In this document: piece after piece, positions 8,516 to 17,071 of the stretch
How positions within the stretch are numbered: position 1 is the first letter of the stretch
Layout: every line of letters starts with the position of its first letter
Assembly (NCBI GenBank): GCA_947624575.1
Contig: CANQKY010000002.1
Span: forward strand, 45,009-109,008
From: an uncultured Clostridia bacterium
GTDB lineage: Bacteria > Bacillota > Clostridia > Oscillospirales > Ruminococcaceae
Length of the DNA stretch: 64,000 bases
Direction: 5' to 3'
The notes under the pieces: generated by a model
Told to the model about the DNA's origin: nothing
The model's input: the letters and a program-made list of their open reading frames with translations, nothing else
Database searches by the model: none
Translations under genes and position numbers: made by a program

Positions 8516-8953
8516 ATGAACGAGCCGAATACCTCCAAGCTGATCTTGGACCTTGCGCGGTATTTTGAAAGAGAGGTGCGAAAGGAAGCCGATCCGCTCG
8601 GTATGCGGCACTCCTACCGCCGCCTGCTCCCCATTCTCGCCCGCAACGATGGGGTCAGCCAGTACTTTCTGGTGCAGGAAACCGGTCTCCGCGCGCCCAC
8701 CATCAGCGTCACACTACGAAGCATGGAGGAGCGCGGGTTGATTACCCGCACCCAAAATCCCGATGACAAGCGGGAAATCCTCATCTCGCTGACCGATGAG
8801 GGGCGTATGCTGGATCAAGCCGTCCGCCGACTGATCCGCCGAAACGAACAGAAGATCGAATCCGCACTGGACGATGCGGATCGCGCCGAGCTCTGCCGGC
8901 TTCTGATCAAAATGAAAACGGCGCTCGGTGTGCCGGAAAGGGTGAAAGAATGA
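8516..8953 (+). CDS. MarR-family repressor of the adjacent ABC exporter
   Basis: 145 residues. A winged helix-turn-helix at about residues 45-100 includes the wing TRTQNPDDKREILISLTDEG, characteristic of MarR proteins that respond to small hydrophobic or phenolic ligands. It is the first gene of the operon, and its stop overlaps the start of the first ABC gene (ATGA). The palindrome over its own promoter is the expected operator. The ribosome binding site is AAAGGGG. The inducing ligand is unknown; the target is presumably the exporter operon. Confidence 0.92.
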   Translation: MNEPNTSKLILDLARYFEREVRKEADPLGMRHSYRRLLPILARNDGVSQYFLVQETGLRAPTISVTLRSMEERGLITRTQNPDDKREILISLTDEGRMLDQAVRRLIRRNEQKIESALDDADRAELCRLLIKMKTALGVPERVKE

Positions 8954-10677
8954 AGCTGATACAGTTTATCAAGCCCTACCGGAAGCTATTTATATTGGTG
9001 CCGCTGTGCATGGTGGTCGAGATCATGGCGGAGCTGTTTCAGCCGATGCTGATGTCGAGGATCGTGGACGAGGGCGTGCTTGCCTACAATCTTCCGCTGG
9101 TGATCCGCACCGGACTGCTGATGCTGGGGCTTGCCCTGATCGGCGGGCTGGGCGGCGCTACAGCAGGCGTGATCGGCAGCGTTGCTTCCCAGAGCTTCGG
9201 CAAGGACCTGCGGGACGCCACCTTTCATAAGGTGATGCAGCTTTCCTTTGAGCAGACCGACCGGTTTACCACCGGTTCGCTGGTCACAAGGCTGACCAAC
9301 GACATCACGGCGGTGCAGGACTTATCCAACACCGTCACCCGCGGCATGGTACGCACCCTGTTCCAGTTTTTCGGCGGAATCGTTATGATGCTGAGCCTCA
9401 ATGTGCGGTTTGGGCTGGTGCTGGTCTGCTCCCTGCCGATCCAGATTCTGCTGATCGTACTGCTTTTATGGAAAGCAAGCCCGCTGTACCTGCTGGTGCA
9501 GACCAGACTGGATCGGGTCAACTCGGTGGTGCAGGAAAATGTGACCGGCGCACGGGTGGTCAAAGCCTATGTGCGGGAGGATTACGAGACGAGCCGGTTT
9601 CGCAAAGCGAATCTGGCATTGACCGACACCAACCTGAAGGTGCAGAAGCTGATGGCGACCCTAAACCCCATTCTGATGGTCGTGATGAACATCTCGGTGA
9701 TCGCGATCATTTTGATCGGCGGCTTTCAGACCGAGGCAAGGCAGATGCAGGTCGGGCAGGTCATGGCGGCGATCACCTATATCACCCAGATTTTGATGTC
9801 GATGATGTCGGTCGGCATGATGTTCCAGAACTTTACCCGTGCCTATGCCTCCGCTTCCCGTATTCGGGAGGTGCTGAACACCGATCCGGTCATTCGCAGC
9901 GGCGAAAGGCAGCTTACTTCGGGACGGGGCGTCATCGAATTTCGCGATGTCTCCTTCCACTATCCCGGCTTTCAAAACCGCCCCGTTTTGCAAGACATCA
10001 GCTTCACGGTCAAGTCGGGCGAAACGGTTGCAATACTCGGCGCGACCGGTTCGGGCAAGACCTCGCTGTTACAGCTGATCCCCCGCTTTTACGACGTCAA
10101 CACCGGCAGCATCACCCTCGACGGTGCGGATATCCGCTCCTATACGCTGGAAAGCCTGCGAAGCCATATCGGATTTGTGCTCCAGAAAAGCGAGCTGTTT
10201 TCGGGCACTGTGCGGGAAAATCTCCTTTGGGGGAACAGCGACGCGACCGATGAGGAAATCCGCCATGCCGCGCAAATCGCCCAGGCGGAGGAGTTTATCT
10301 TAGGCTTTCACAGCGGATACGATTCTGTCATCTCGGAAAAGGGCGCTTCCCTTTCGGGCGGGCAGAAACAGCGGCTTGCGATTGCCCGTGCGATCCTCAA
10401 AAAGCCGGATATTCTGGTATTTGACGATGCGACCTCGGCGCTCGACCTCGGCACCGAGGCAAAGCTGCGCGCCGCTTTGCGGGAGGAAATGAAGAATGTG
10501 ACGATCCTGATGGTCGCACAGCGGATCGCCAGCATTCGGCACGCCGACCGAATTTTAGTGCTGGAAAACGGCGAGATCGCCGCTTCCGGCACTCATGACG
10601 AACTATTAAGAACAAGCGAGATTTACCGTGACATCTATGACTCGCAGATGCGGGAGGAGGTGACCGAAAATGGCTGA
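8950..10677 (+). CDS. ABC exporter half-transporter, subunit 1 (degenerate site)
   Basis: 575 residues: a six-helix exporter membrane domain (about 1-310) followed by an ATPase domain. Walker A is GATGSGKTS and the signature is LSGGQKQR. Walker B reads ILVFDDATSALD, so the catalytic Glu after the Walker B Asp is Asp here. A conservative change at this position is known in one subunit of heterodimeric exporters such as BmrC/BmrD and PatA/PatB. The start overlaps marR, and the 3' end overlaps subunit 2 by 8 nt. Likely a multidrug or lipid-like substrate exporter in the cytoplasmic membrane. Confidence 0.92.
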   Translation: MKLIQFIKPYRKLFILVPLCMVVEIMAELFQPMLMSRIVDEGVLAYNLPLVIRTGLLMLGLALIGGLGGATAGVIGSVASQSFGKDLRDATFHKVMQLSFEQTDRFTTGSLVTRLTNDITAVQDLSNTVTRGMVRTLFQFFGGIVMMLSLNVRFGLVLVCSLPIQILLIVLLLWKASPLYLLVQTRLDRVNSVVQENVTGARVVKAYVREDYETSRFRKANLALTDTNLKVQKLMATLNPILMVVMNISVIAIILIGGFQTEARQMQVGQVMAAITYITQILMSMMSVGMMFQNFTRAYASASRIREVLNTDPVIRSGERQLTSGRGVIEFRDVSFHYPGFQNRPVLQDISFTVKSGETVAILGATGSGKTSLLQLIPRFYDVNTGSITLDGADIRSYTLESLRSHIGFVLQKSELFSGTVRENLLWGNSDATDEEIRHAAQIAQAEEFILGFHSGYDSVISEKGASLSGGQKQRLAIARAILKKPDILVFDDATSALDLGTEAKLRAALREEMKNVTILMVAQRIASIRHADRILVLENGEIAASGTHDELLRTSEIYRDIYDSQMREEVTENG

Positions 10678-12511
10678 TACCAATCCGCCCCGTGTACCGA
10701 TCGGTCCGGGTCGCCGCGGCGGTCCGCCCGGTGCGGTGACGGTCGAAAAGGCGCAGAATGTAAAGGGTACTGCCAAACGGCTTTTGATCTACCTCGGAAA
10801 GAGCAAACGGTTGCTCTTTATCCTGCTGGGCGTTGTACTGATCGTCACCCTGTTGGGGCTTCTCGCCCCCGTTTTGCAGCAGCGGGCGATCGACGTGATC
10901 GCCGCCTGTGTCCAGACCAATCTGCCGCTTCAGGTGGAGCGTCTGCTCCGGCTTTTGGTTTTACTGCTGATCTCCTACCTGCTTTCCTCCTTCTGCACCT
11001 TTATTCAGGGGATCGCGGCGGCAAATCTCTCCCAGAACACCGTCCGCACCATGCGGGACGATCTCTTTATCCGGTTAAGCCGTCTCCCGATCAAATATCT
11101 TGACACCCACCCCCATGGCGACATCATGAGCCGCATGACAAACGATGTGGAGAGTATATCCAACACCGTTTCCACCTCGATTGCCTCGCTGATCTCGGGG
11201 AGCCTGACCGTAGTGGGGACCCTCATCATCATGCTGATTTACAGCCCGCTTCTGACCCTCATCAGCATGATCACGGTGCTGCTCACCGTTTTGGTGACCA
11301 CCCGTATGTCCCGCTATATGCGGAAGTACTTCCCGAAGCAGCAGAAATATCTCGGCATCTTAAACGGACACATTGAGGAAATGGTGATCGGCTACCGGAC
11401 GGTGGTCGCCTTCGGACGGGAGGAGGAAGCGGAGCACCAATTCGGCAGCATCAACAAAAAGCTCAAAAAATACGGCATCAGGGCGCAGGCACTGGGCGGC
11501 ACCATGGGTCCGCTGATGATGTTTATCAGCAATCTGGGCTTCCTCATCATCGCCGCATTCGGCGGCTGGTTTGCCATTGAGGGGTGGATCAGCGTCGGCA
11601 CCATCGCCGCGTTTATCCAATACTCCAAGCAGTTCACCCGTCCGCTGCACGAGCTTGCCAATCAGTACGCCCAAATTCAGACCGCCATTGCGGGCGCGGA
11701 ACGGGTATTCGCCGTCATGGACGAAAAATCGGAGATCGACGAGGGCAATGTCCCCCACACTGCCGAAGATGTAATCGGCAACATCGATTTTTCCCATATC
11801 CATTTCTCCTACAAGGAGGGCGAGCCGGTCCTGAAGGATTTCGATTTGCAGGTGAAGCCGGGCGAAACGGTTGCTCTGGTCGGCGCGACCGGCTCGGGCA
11901 AAACCACCGTCGTCAATCTGTTGACCCGCTTTTATGAGGTGGATCAGGGCGTGATCCGGCTGGACGATATTCCGATTCGGGAGATCAAAAAGGACGAGCT
12001 GCGCAAAAGCATTGCGATCGTGTTACAGGACACCGTGATTTTTGCCGATACCATTGCCAATAATATTCGGTACGGCAGAGAGGACGCGACCGACGAGGCA
12101 GTGGTCCGTGCGGCACGTTTGGCGCGTGTTGACCGCTTTGCCGAGCGAATGAACGAGGGCTATGATACCATGCTGACCGAGGGCGGCGGCAATCTAAGCC
12201 AGGGGCAGCGTCAGCTGATCGCCATTGCCCGTGCGGTACTGGCGGACCCGAAAATCCTGATTTTGGACGAAGCGACCTCCAACATCGACACCCGCACCGA
12301 GGTGTATATCCAGGAGGCGATGATCGCCCTGATGAAAGGGCGCACCAGCCTGATCATCGCGCACCGGCTTTCCACCATTCGGGACGCCGACCGGATCATC
12401 GTACTGGAGGACGGTAAGATTGCCGAAGCGGGCAGCCATGAGCAGCTTCTCGCGCAAAAGGGCTGTTATTACCGGCTTTATCAAAACCAGTTCGCGGGCT
12501 TTGCAACCTGA
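10670..12511 (+). CDS. ABC exporter half-transporter, subunit 2 (canonical site)
   Basis: 613 residues with an N-terminal extension rich in Pro, Gly and Arg (about 1-45), then six membrane helices and an ATPase domain. Walker A is GATGSGKTT and Walker B reads ILILDEATSNID with the catalytic Glu intact. The signature is the variant LSQGQRQL. Paired with the degenerate subunit 1 this makes a typical heterodimeric exporter. The last 20 bases of the gene, including the stop, are part of a 23-bp sequence repeated at 13547-13569 beyond the AraC gene. Confidence 0.93.
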   Translation: MADTNPPRVPIGPGRRGGPPGAVTVEKAQNVKGTAKRLLIYLGKSKRLLFILLGVVLIVTLLGLLAPVLQQRAIDVIAACVQTNLPLQVERLLRLLVLLLISYLLSSFCTFIQGIAAANLSQNTVRTMRDDLFIRLSRLPIKYLDTHPHGDIMSRMTNDVESISNTVSTSIASLISGSLTVVGTLIIMLIYSPLLTLISMITVLLTVLVTTRMSRYMRKYFPKQQKYLGILNGHIEEMVIGYRTVVAFGREEEAEHQFGSINKKLKKYGIRAQALGGTMGPLMMFISNLGFLIIAAFGGWFAIEGWISVGTIAAFIQYSKQFTRPLHELANQYAQIQTAIAGAERVFAVMDEKSEIDEGNVPHTAEDVIGNIDFSHIHFSYKEGEPVLKDFDLQVKPGETVALVGATGSGKTTVVNLLTRFYEVDQGVIRLDDIPIREIKKDELRKSIAIVLQDTVIFADTIANNIRYGREDATDEAVVRAARLARVDRFAERMNEGYDTMLTEGGGNLSQGQRQLIAIARAVLADPKILILDEATSNIDTRTEVYIQEAMIALMKGRTSLIIAHRLSTIRDADRIIVLEDGKIAEAGSHEQLLAQKGCYYRLYQNQFAGFAT

Positions 12512-12512
12512 A
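12490..12512 (+). repeat. 23-bp direct repeat, left copy
   Basis: Covers the last codons and stop of ABC subunit 2 (QFAGFAT-stop) plus two bases. It is identical to 13547-13569. The two copies bracket the AraC-type regulator gene. Confidence 0.9.
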
Positions 12513-12634
12513 TGAAAGAGCCTGTCGCGCTCTGCGTTTTTTACGCTCGTGCGACAGCCCCAATTTCACAACCGAGGTAAAGATTTTGCCTGTCTGCATC
12601 TGTTATACTGATGGCAGAAAGGAGGCAGCACCCC

Positions 12635-13531
12635 ATGCAGGAATGGATCAAAGCCGCACAGCGGCTGATTGATTGGATCGACGAACACGCAGCGGAAAAT
12701 CCGTCTCTATCTGAGATATCACAGCAGATTGGATATTCTCCTTACTACTGTTCGGTGCAGTTCCATCGAATCTGCGGAATGACCATTCGGGACTACACCG
12801 CAAAACGACGGCTGGCCATGGCAGCCCTTGCTTTGCGGGATACCGATACGCCGATTGTGGAAATCGCGTTGGAATATGGGTTCTCGTCACAAACGGCGCT
12901 GACAAGAGCCTTTCGCGCCGCATACCGAATTTCCCCATCAGGTTATCGAAAGCACCCGACTCCCATTCCCATTCTCTGCCGCAAGGTCGTACTGACCCCC
13001 TTTCTAATAAATCGAAATGGAGATGTAGACATGAGCCATTTATCTATTCCCACGGTGCGGGTGGAGTATATCCCCGCGCATAAGTACCTCGGCGTCTATC
13101 GGCGCAGTGAGACAAAGGACGGTCCGATCTGGCCGGGGCATGACTGCGATCTGCTGACCGGAATCGTGACCAGTCTGCCGGAAACAGACCGGATCGTGAC
13201 CGCCCATACCGCCGGTTGGGTCAATCGTAACGGTAAACGGAGCTATTTCTACGGCGCTGGTATCGCTTCGGAGCAGACCGGTATCACAATACCCGAAGGA
13301 TTCGAGCTGCGTGGTGAGTTTCCAGGCAGTTACTATCTGGTGTTCTCTCACCCGCCTTTTGCCTATCTGGAAGATAACGATGAGGTCATGCGTCGGGTAG
13401 AAGAAACGGCGTGGAACTTTGACCCGACGGAGATGGGCTTTGCGTGGAACGAAGAGGAATGCCAGTGCTACCAGCGGCATTATCCAGAGGGACTGGGATA
13501 CCAGGTTCTGCGACCGGTCAAGAAGCTGTAA
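12635..13531 (+). CDS. AraC-family regulator with GyrI-like effector domain
   Basis: 298 residues. Two N-terminal helix-turn-helix motifs (about 8-105) include the second-helix signature IVEIALEYGFSSQTALTRAF. A GyrI-like/BmrR-type small-molecule-binding domain follows at about 140-298. This is the architecture of MarA/Rob-like regulators of multidrug response. The ATG at 12635 has AGGAGG at 12620-12625. The gene lies directly after the ABC exporter pair and may modulate it. It is flanked by a direct repeat of the exporter's 3' end, which suggests that it was inserted between the exporter and its terminator. Confidence 0.9.
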   Translation: MQEWIKAAQRLIDWIDEHAAENPSLSEISQQIGYSPYYCSVQFHRICGMTIRDYTAKRRLAMAALALRDTDTPIVEIALEYGFSSQTALTRAFRAAYRISPSGYRKHPTPIPILCRKVVLTPFLINRNGDVDMSHLSIPTVRVEYIPAHKYLGVYRRSETKDGPIWPGHDCDLLTGIVTSLPETDRIVTAHTAGWVNRNGKRSYFYGAGIASEQTGITIPEGFELRGEFPGSYYLVFSHPPFAYLEDNDEVMRRVEETAWNFDPTEMGFAWNEEECQCYQRHYPEGLGYQVLRPVKKL

Positions 13532-13546
13532 CAAAAGAAGAAATCC

Positions 13547-13569
13547 GTTCGCGGGCTTTGCAACCTGAA
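13547..13569 (+). repeat. 23-bp direct repeat, right copy
   Basis: Exact copy of 12490-12512, now non-coding, 15 bp after the AraC stop codon. Confidence 0.9.
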
Positions 13570-13585
13570 AAAATCCACAAAAAGA

Positions 13586-13616
13586 GGGCGTTCTCATGAT
13601 GAGAACGCCCTTCTTT
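13586..13616. terminator. Bidirectional terminator between the AraC gene and GH3 gene
   Basis: Nearly perfect palindrome with 12-bp arms GGGCGTTCTCAT (13586-13597) and 13599-13610, flanked by A- and T-rich sequence on both sides. It serves the convergent AraC-type and GH3 genes. Confidence 0.8.
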
Positions 13617-13619
13617 GTG

Positions 13620-16340
13620 TCACGGTATGATCTCGCAGGAGCGGATACGAAGTCCGGCTTCCGCGGCGAAAAAGCGGAGATAGACCGTGCCGTTTGCAAA
13701 CAGCTCAAACTCCACCGTTTTCCCTTTTCGCTCTCGCCCGCTGAGGGTAACGCTTCCGAGCAGCTCGGTACCCTGAAAGATCGACAGCGGCAGTTGAGCA
13801 AGATCATCGGGGCTTTCACTTTGCAAAACCATTTTCAGCAGATGCCTTCCCCGCTTTTGCAGGGTGACCGCAAAGACAACGCTTTCCCCTTTTTCGCTTC
13901 CAAATCCGCCAAGGTCAAGAACCGCCGGTGTGACGCCGTTCGATTTGGCATGGCGAATCTGATCCTCACTGTCCCCAAAGGCGGCGGCAACGGTGATCTT
14001 TTTCCTCCCCTGCATCGAAGGAGAACGCATCAGAAACCGGCAGATATTTTCGGCGGCGCGCAGGTACTCCCCTCTGGTGACGCTGCCTGATGCCAGCGCC
14101 TTTTTGGAGTTATCCCGATGGGTGTTCAGCCCTGCCGAAACGGTGACCATGTAAAGATCGTTCTGGGCGCGGATCATGGCGGCGATATTGGTTCTGCTGC
14201 CGGCCTTGCCGGCATCGTTCCCCTTTGCCCACCAATCGGTCATCACCAGACCGGTATAGCCCCATTCCTTTCGCAAAATGGTGGTGAGCAGGTCATAATT
14301 GCTGGCAGACCACCAGCCGTTGACGGGATTGTAGCTTGTCATGACCGAGTAAGCGCCGCCCTCTTTTACCGCGATCTCAAAGCCTTTTAAGTACAGCTCG
14401 CGAAGCGCGCGTTCGGACAGGACGGATTCGGCGTCATGCCGGTGATGCTCCTGATTGTTGCAGGCAAAATGCTTGACCGTACCGGTCACGCCATGAGGGT
14501 GCATACCCGAAAGCTCCGCCGCCGCCATTTTTCCGGTGAGGAGCGGGTCCTCGGAGTAATACTCAAAATTCCGTCCGCACAGCGGGTGCCGGTGAAGATT
14601 CATACCGGGACCGAGCAGAGTGTCGATCTGGTTTTGACGCAATTCCAGGGCGGTATAGCCGTAGAGCTCTTTCACCAATTCGGTATCAAAGCTGCACGCC
14701 TGACAGGTGGCGCTCGGAAGCGAAAAGGCAATCGTACCGCAGTCCAGCCGAATACCGCTCGGACCGTCGGTACAGCAGGCGATCGGAATACCGAACTCCT
14801 GCAAGCGTTTGGTCACGCCGCCAAACGCACCGGCGGAACCGGGCGTGACCTTGGGCGAGCACATACCCTCGCCTCGTACTAAGCAGGTCAAATCCTTATC
14901 TGAAAGCTGATCCACAAATGCCGAAAGGGGTACCTTCCCTGCCGCCACATCGCGCAGGCGGTAGCCGAGATCGCCGGTAGAAGGACGGGCGGCAGGCAGA
15001 TGTCCGACACGGCGAGACATGGGATCAACCGTTTGAAGCGGTGCAGGCTCATATGCCTTTTGATAACCGCCCGCCTTTTTCTCGCCCGTTTTCAGACGGT
15101 CGAAAGCCGTCACCGGAGCGCAGGCTTCCTCCAACACCTCCAGCACGGTTTCGGGGAATGTCACGCTTCCCGCATAACCGGCACTTTTCACATCGGCGCC
15201 GATATAAAAGCGGTACTCCCCTGCCTCCAGCACCCAGCAGGAGCGATGACCGGTTGCGCCGCTGTCATCATAAGACGCACACGCAGAAAGCGGACAGCTC
15301 ATCTCGATCACACTGCTCTCGCCCGATTTCAGCGTTTTGGTTTTCAGAAAGGCGACCAGCACCCGCGACGCCTTGCCGAGCTTTCCCTGCGGCGCCTCAC
15401 AATAGACCTGCACCGTCTCTTTGGAAGCGGCGCTGCCGGTATTGGTGACCCGCGCCGAAAAGTGCAGGCGCTCCCCCTGCCGTGTTGCAGAAAGGTCGTC
15501 GATCTCAAAAGTGGTATAGGTAAGCCCGTAGCCGAACGGATATGCCACCCGATCGGGCGCAAATGTCTCAAAATAACGGTAGCCGAGATAGATATCCTCC
15601 CGATAGATATTCCGTTTTGGATCGCCGTATTGCCCTGTGGCAGGATAATCGTCCATGCTTTTGGCGATCGTATCGGCGAGCTTTCCGGTCGGCGGCGTTT
15701 TGCCGGTCAGGATATCCGCTGTACTGCGGCTCCCCTCCTGTCCGCCCTGCCAGACATAGAGCACGGCACCGGGGTGATATTCCCCCACCCAGCTCATATC
15801 CATGATATTGCCGGTATTGAGTACCACGGCGACCCGTTCAAACGCCTTGCAGACGGCTTTGAGCATTTCCCGCTCCCCGTCGGTCAGGTAATAGCCCCCT
15901 GCCACGGCGGCAAGATCGCGGCTCTCCCCCGCTAAGCGGGCAAGCAGAATGACAGCGCCGTCGTTTTCTTCTGCCGCCTGCCCTACCAGATCGGCGGTCA
16001 GCGGCATCTCGGTCTGCGACCACGGCTCGGTCGCCCAGCCGACCCCCTTATGATAGGGGTGCGTTTTTACCCACCCCTCATAAACCGCCTTCAGCTTCTG
16101 ATCCACTGTCACACTGCCGGAATCCTCCAGTGCTTCCACGATAGTCGGCACCCGTTTGGTATGCACCATACCGCCCGAACCGGTCCCGCTTTTGTGATAG
16201 TGAAGCTGGCTGCGCCCAAACACGGCGATCCGGCTCCCCTGTTCAAAGGGAAGCGTTTGATTTTCATTTTGCAGCAGCACACTGCCCGCCGCCGCCAGCT
16301 CTCTTGCCTTTGCGGCATATGCCTTACGGTCAAGCTCCAT
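13620..16340 (-). CDS. Glycoside hydrolase family 3 enzyme with swapped domain order
   Basis: 906 residues. The usual C-terminal alpha/beta domain comes first (about 10-260, starting GSVLLQNENQTLPF). A fibronectin III-like domain follows (about 275-400), then the usually N-terminal TIM barrel (about 470-770), then about 130 residues of beta-rich sequence. Barrel motifs are GRNFEYYSEDP, KHFACNNQE and VMTDWWA, whose Asp near 702 is the expected nucleophile. Glu near 202 (QEGSRSTADIL) is the candidate acid/base. There is no signal peptide, so it is probably intracellular. Swapped GH3 beta-glucosidases are known from Ruminococcus albus and Butyrivibrio. The substrate is probably a beta-glucoside or related oligosaccharide. 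Confidence 0.92.
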   Translation of the reverse strand: MELDRKAYAAKARELAAAGSVLLQNENQTLPFEQGSRIAVFGRSQLHYHKSGTGSGGMVHTKRVPTIVEALEDSGSVTVDQKLKAVYEGWVKTHPYHKGVGWATEPWSQTEMPLTADLVGQAAEENDGAVILLARLAGESRDLAAVAGGYYLTDGEREMLKAVCKAFERVAVVLNTGNIMDMSWVGEYHPGAVLYVWQGGQEGSRSTADILTGKTPPTGKLADTIAKSMDDYPATGQYGDPKRNIYREDIYLGYRYFETFAPDRVAYPFGYGLTYTTFEIDDLSATRQGERLHFSARVTNTGSAASKETVQVYCEAPQGKLGKASRVLVAFLKTKTLKSGESSVIEMSCPLSACASYDDSGATGHRSCWVLEAGEYRFYIGADVKSAGYAGSVTFPETVLEVLEEACAPVTAFDRLKTGEKKAGGYQKAYEPAPLQTVDPMSRRVGHLPAARPSTGDLGYRLRDVAAGKVPLSAFVDQLSDKDLTCLVRGEGMCSPKVTPGSAGAFGGVTKRLQEFGIPIACCTDGPSGIRLDCGTIAFSLPSATCQACSFDTELVKELYGYTALELRQNQIDTLLGPGMNLHRHPLCGRNFEYYSEDPLLTGKMAAAELSGMHPHGVTGTVKHFACNNQEHHRHDAESVLSERALRELYLKGFEIAVKEGGAYSVMTSYNPVNGWWSASNYDLLTTILRKEWGYTGLVMTDWWAKGNDAGKAGSRTNIAAMIRAQNDLYMVTVSAGLNTHRDNSKKALASGSVTRGEYLRAAENICRFLMRSPSMQGRKKITVAAAFGDSEDQIRHAKSNGVTPAVLDLGGFGSEKGESVVFAVTLQKRGRHLLKMVLQSESPDDLAQLPLSIFQGTELLGSVTLSGRERKGKTVEFELFANGTVYLRFFAAEAGLRIRSCEIIP

Positions 16341-16357
16341 TTCTTTCCCACCAATCG

Positions 16358-16388
16358 AAAAACGGCGCAGATAGCCTGCGCCGTTTTA
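16358..16388 (-). terminator. Terminator after the ECF S-component gene
   Basis: AACGGCGCAG pairs with CTGCGCCGTT around a five-base loop, and a T-run follows on the minus strand. It separates the ECF/CoaX-like unit from GH3. Confidence 0.8.
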
Positions 16389-16390
16389 TA

Positions 16391-17020
16391 TTACTCACTT
16401 GCAGGCGTATTCCGTTTCGTCACAAAATGGTCTACCGCCTTTGCGACCACGCCGCCCAAAATACCGCAAACCAGTGTTTCCACCAGACCCTGCACACCGA
16501 CCAGCAGTATCACAAACATAAAGGGATTTGCCGCGCCAAACTTTTCCACCAAGCCCTGCACATACTCCGAATGATAGAAGAAAAGGCAGATATAGCCCAT
16601 AAAAAAGCAGGTGTTGAAAAAGGGTGCGCCAATCGACCCCACAAGATAGCTCCAACTGCCGCGTTTATCAAACCTCCGCAGTCCGCGATAGAGCAGTCCG
16701 CAGCACAGCCCCATCAAAAGCCGCATACCCACGCAGAGCAGAAAGGTTTGAACCGGACTGATCGCAAAAAATGCGCCGGTCATCGCGGAAGCGCCGGTCA
16801 TCGCATCGTAAAAGCTGATCAGCCCGAACACACCGCCCAACAGCATACCGGCAAGCGGACCGAGCGTAACGGCGCCGATTGCGATCGGCAGCGTTAAAAA
16901 GCTCATCTTCAGCGGACCGACCGGCACCATGCCCAGTCCGATCAGATTCATGACCAGCTCAATGGCAATCAGCAGTGCCAGTTGGGTCATCTTCAAGAGA
17001 TTGTTCCTACGGTTTGACAT
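16391..17020 (-). CDS. ECF transporter substrate-binding (S) component, perhaps for pantothenate
   Basis: 209 residues, strongly hydrophobic with about six membrane segments and a short basic N-terminus (MSNRRNNLLK). The pattern LALLIAIELVMNLIG followed by a Pro/Gly-rich VPVGPLKMSFLTLPIAIGAV segment is typical of ECF S components of the PanT/QueT-like group. S components capture a vitamin and work with a shared EcfT-EcfA1-EcfA2 module encoded elsewhere. Its operon partner is a CoaX homologue, so pantothenate is the best guess; this is context only. AGGAGG precedes the ATG. Confidence 0.8.
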   Translation of the reverse strand: MSNRRNNLLKMTQLALLIAIELVMNLIGLGMVPVGPLKMSFLTLPIAIGAVTLGPLAGMLLGGVFGLISFYDAMTGASAMTGAFFAISPVQTFLLCVGMRLLMGLCCGLLYRGLRRFDKRGSWSYLVGSIGAPFFNTCFFMGYICLFFYHSEYVQGLVEKFGAANPFMFVILLVGVQGLVETLVCGILGGVVAKAVDHFVTKRNTPASE

Positions 17021-17071
17021 AATCGTTTCCTCCTGCTGCCGTTCCTTTCGGATACAGCGCGTTATTCGGCA

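Noticed and set aside
13547..13569. The 23-bp repeat as a phage attachment site
   Set aside because: No integrase or phage gene lies between the copies and no tRNA is involved; the left copy is simply the exporter's 3' end.
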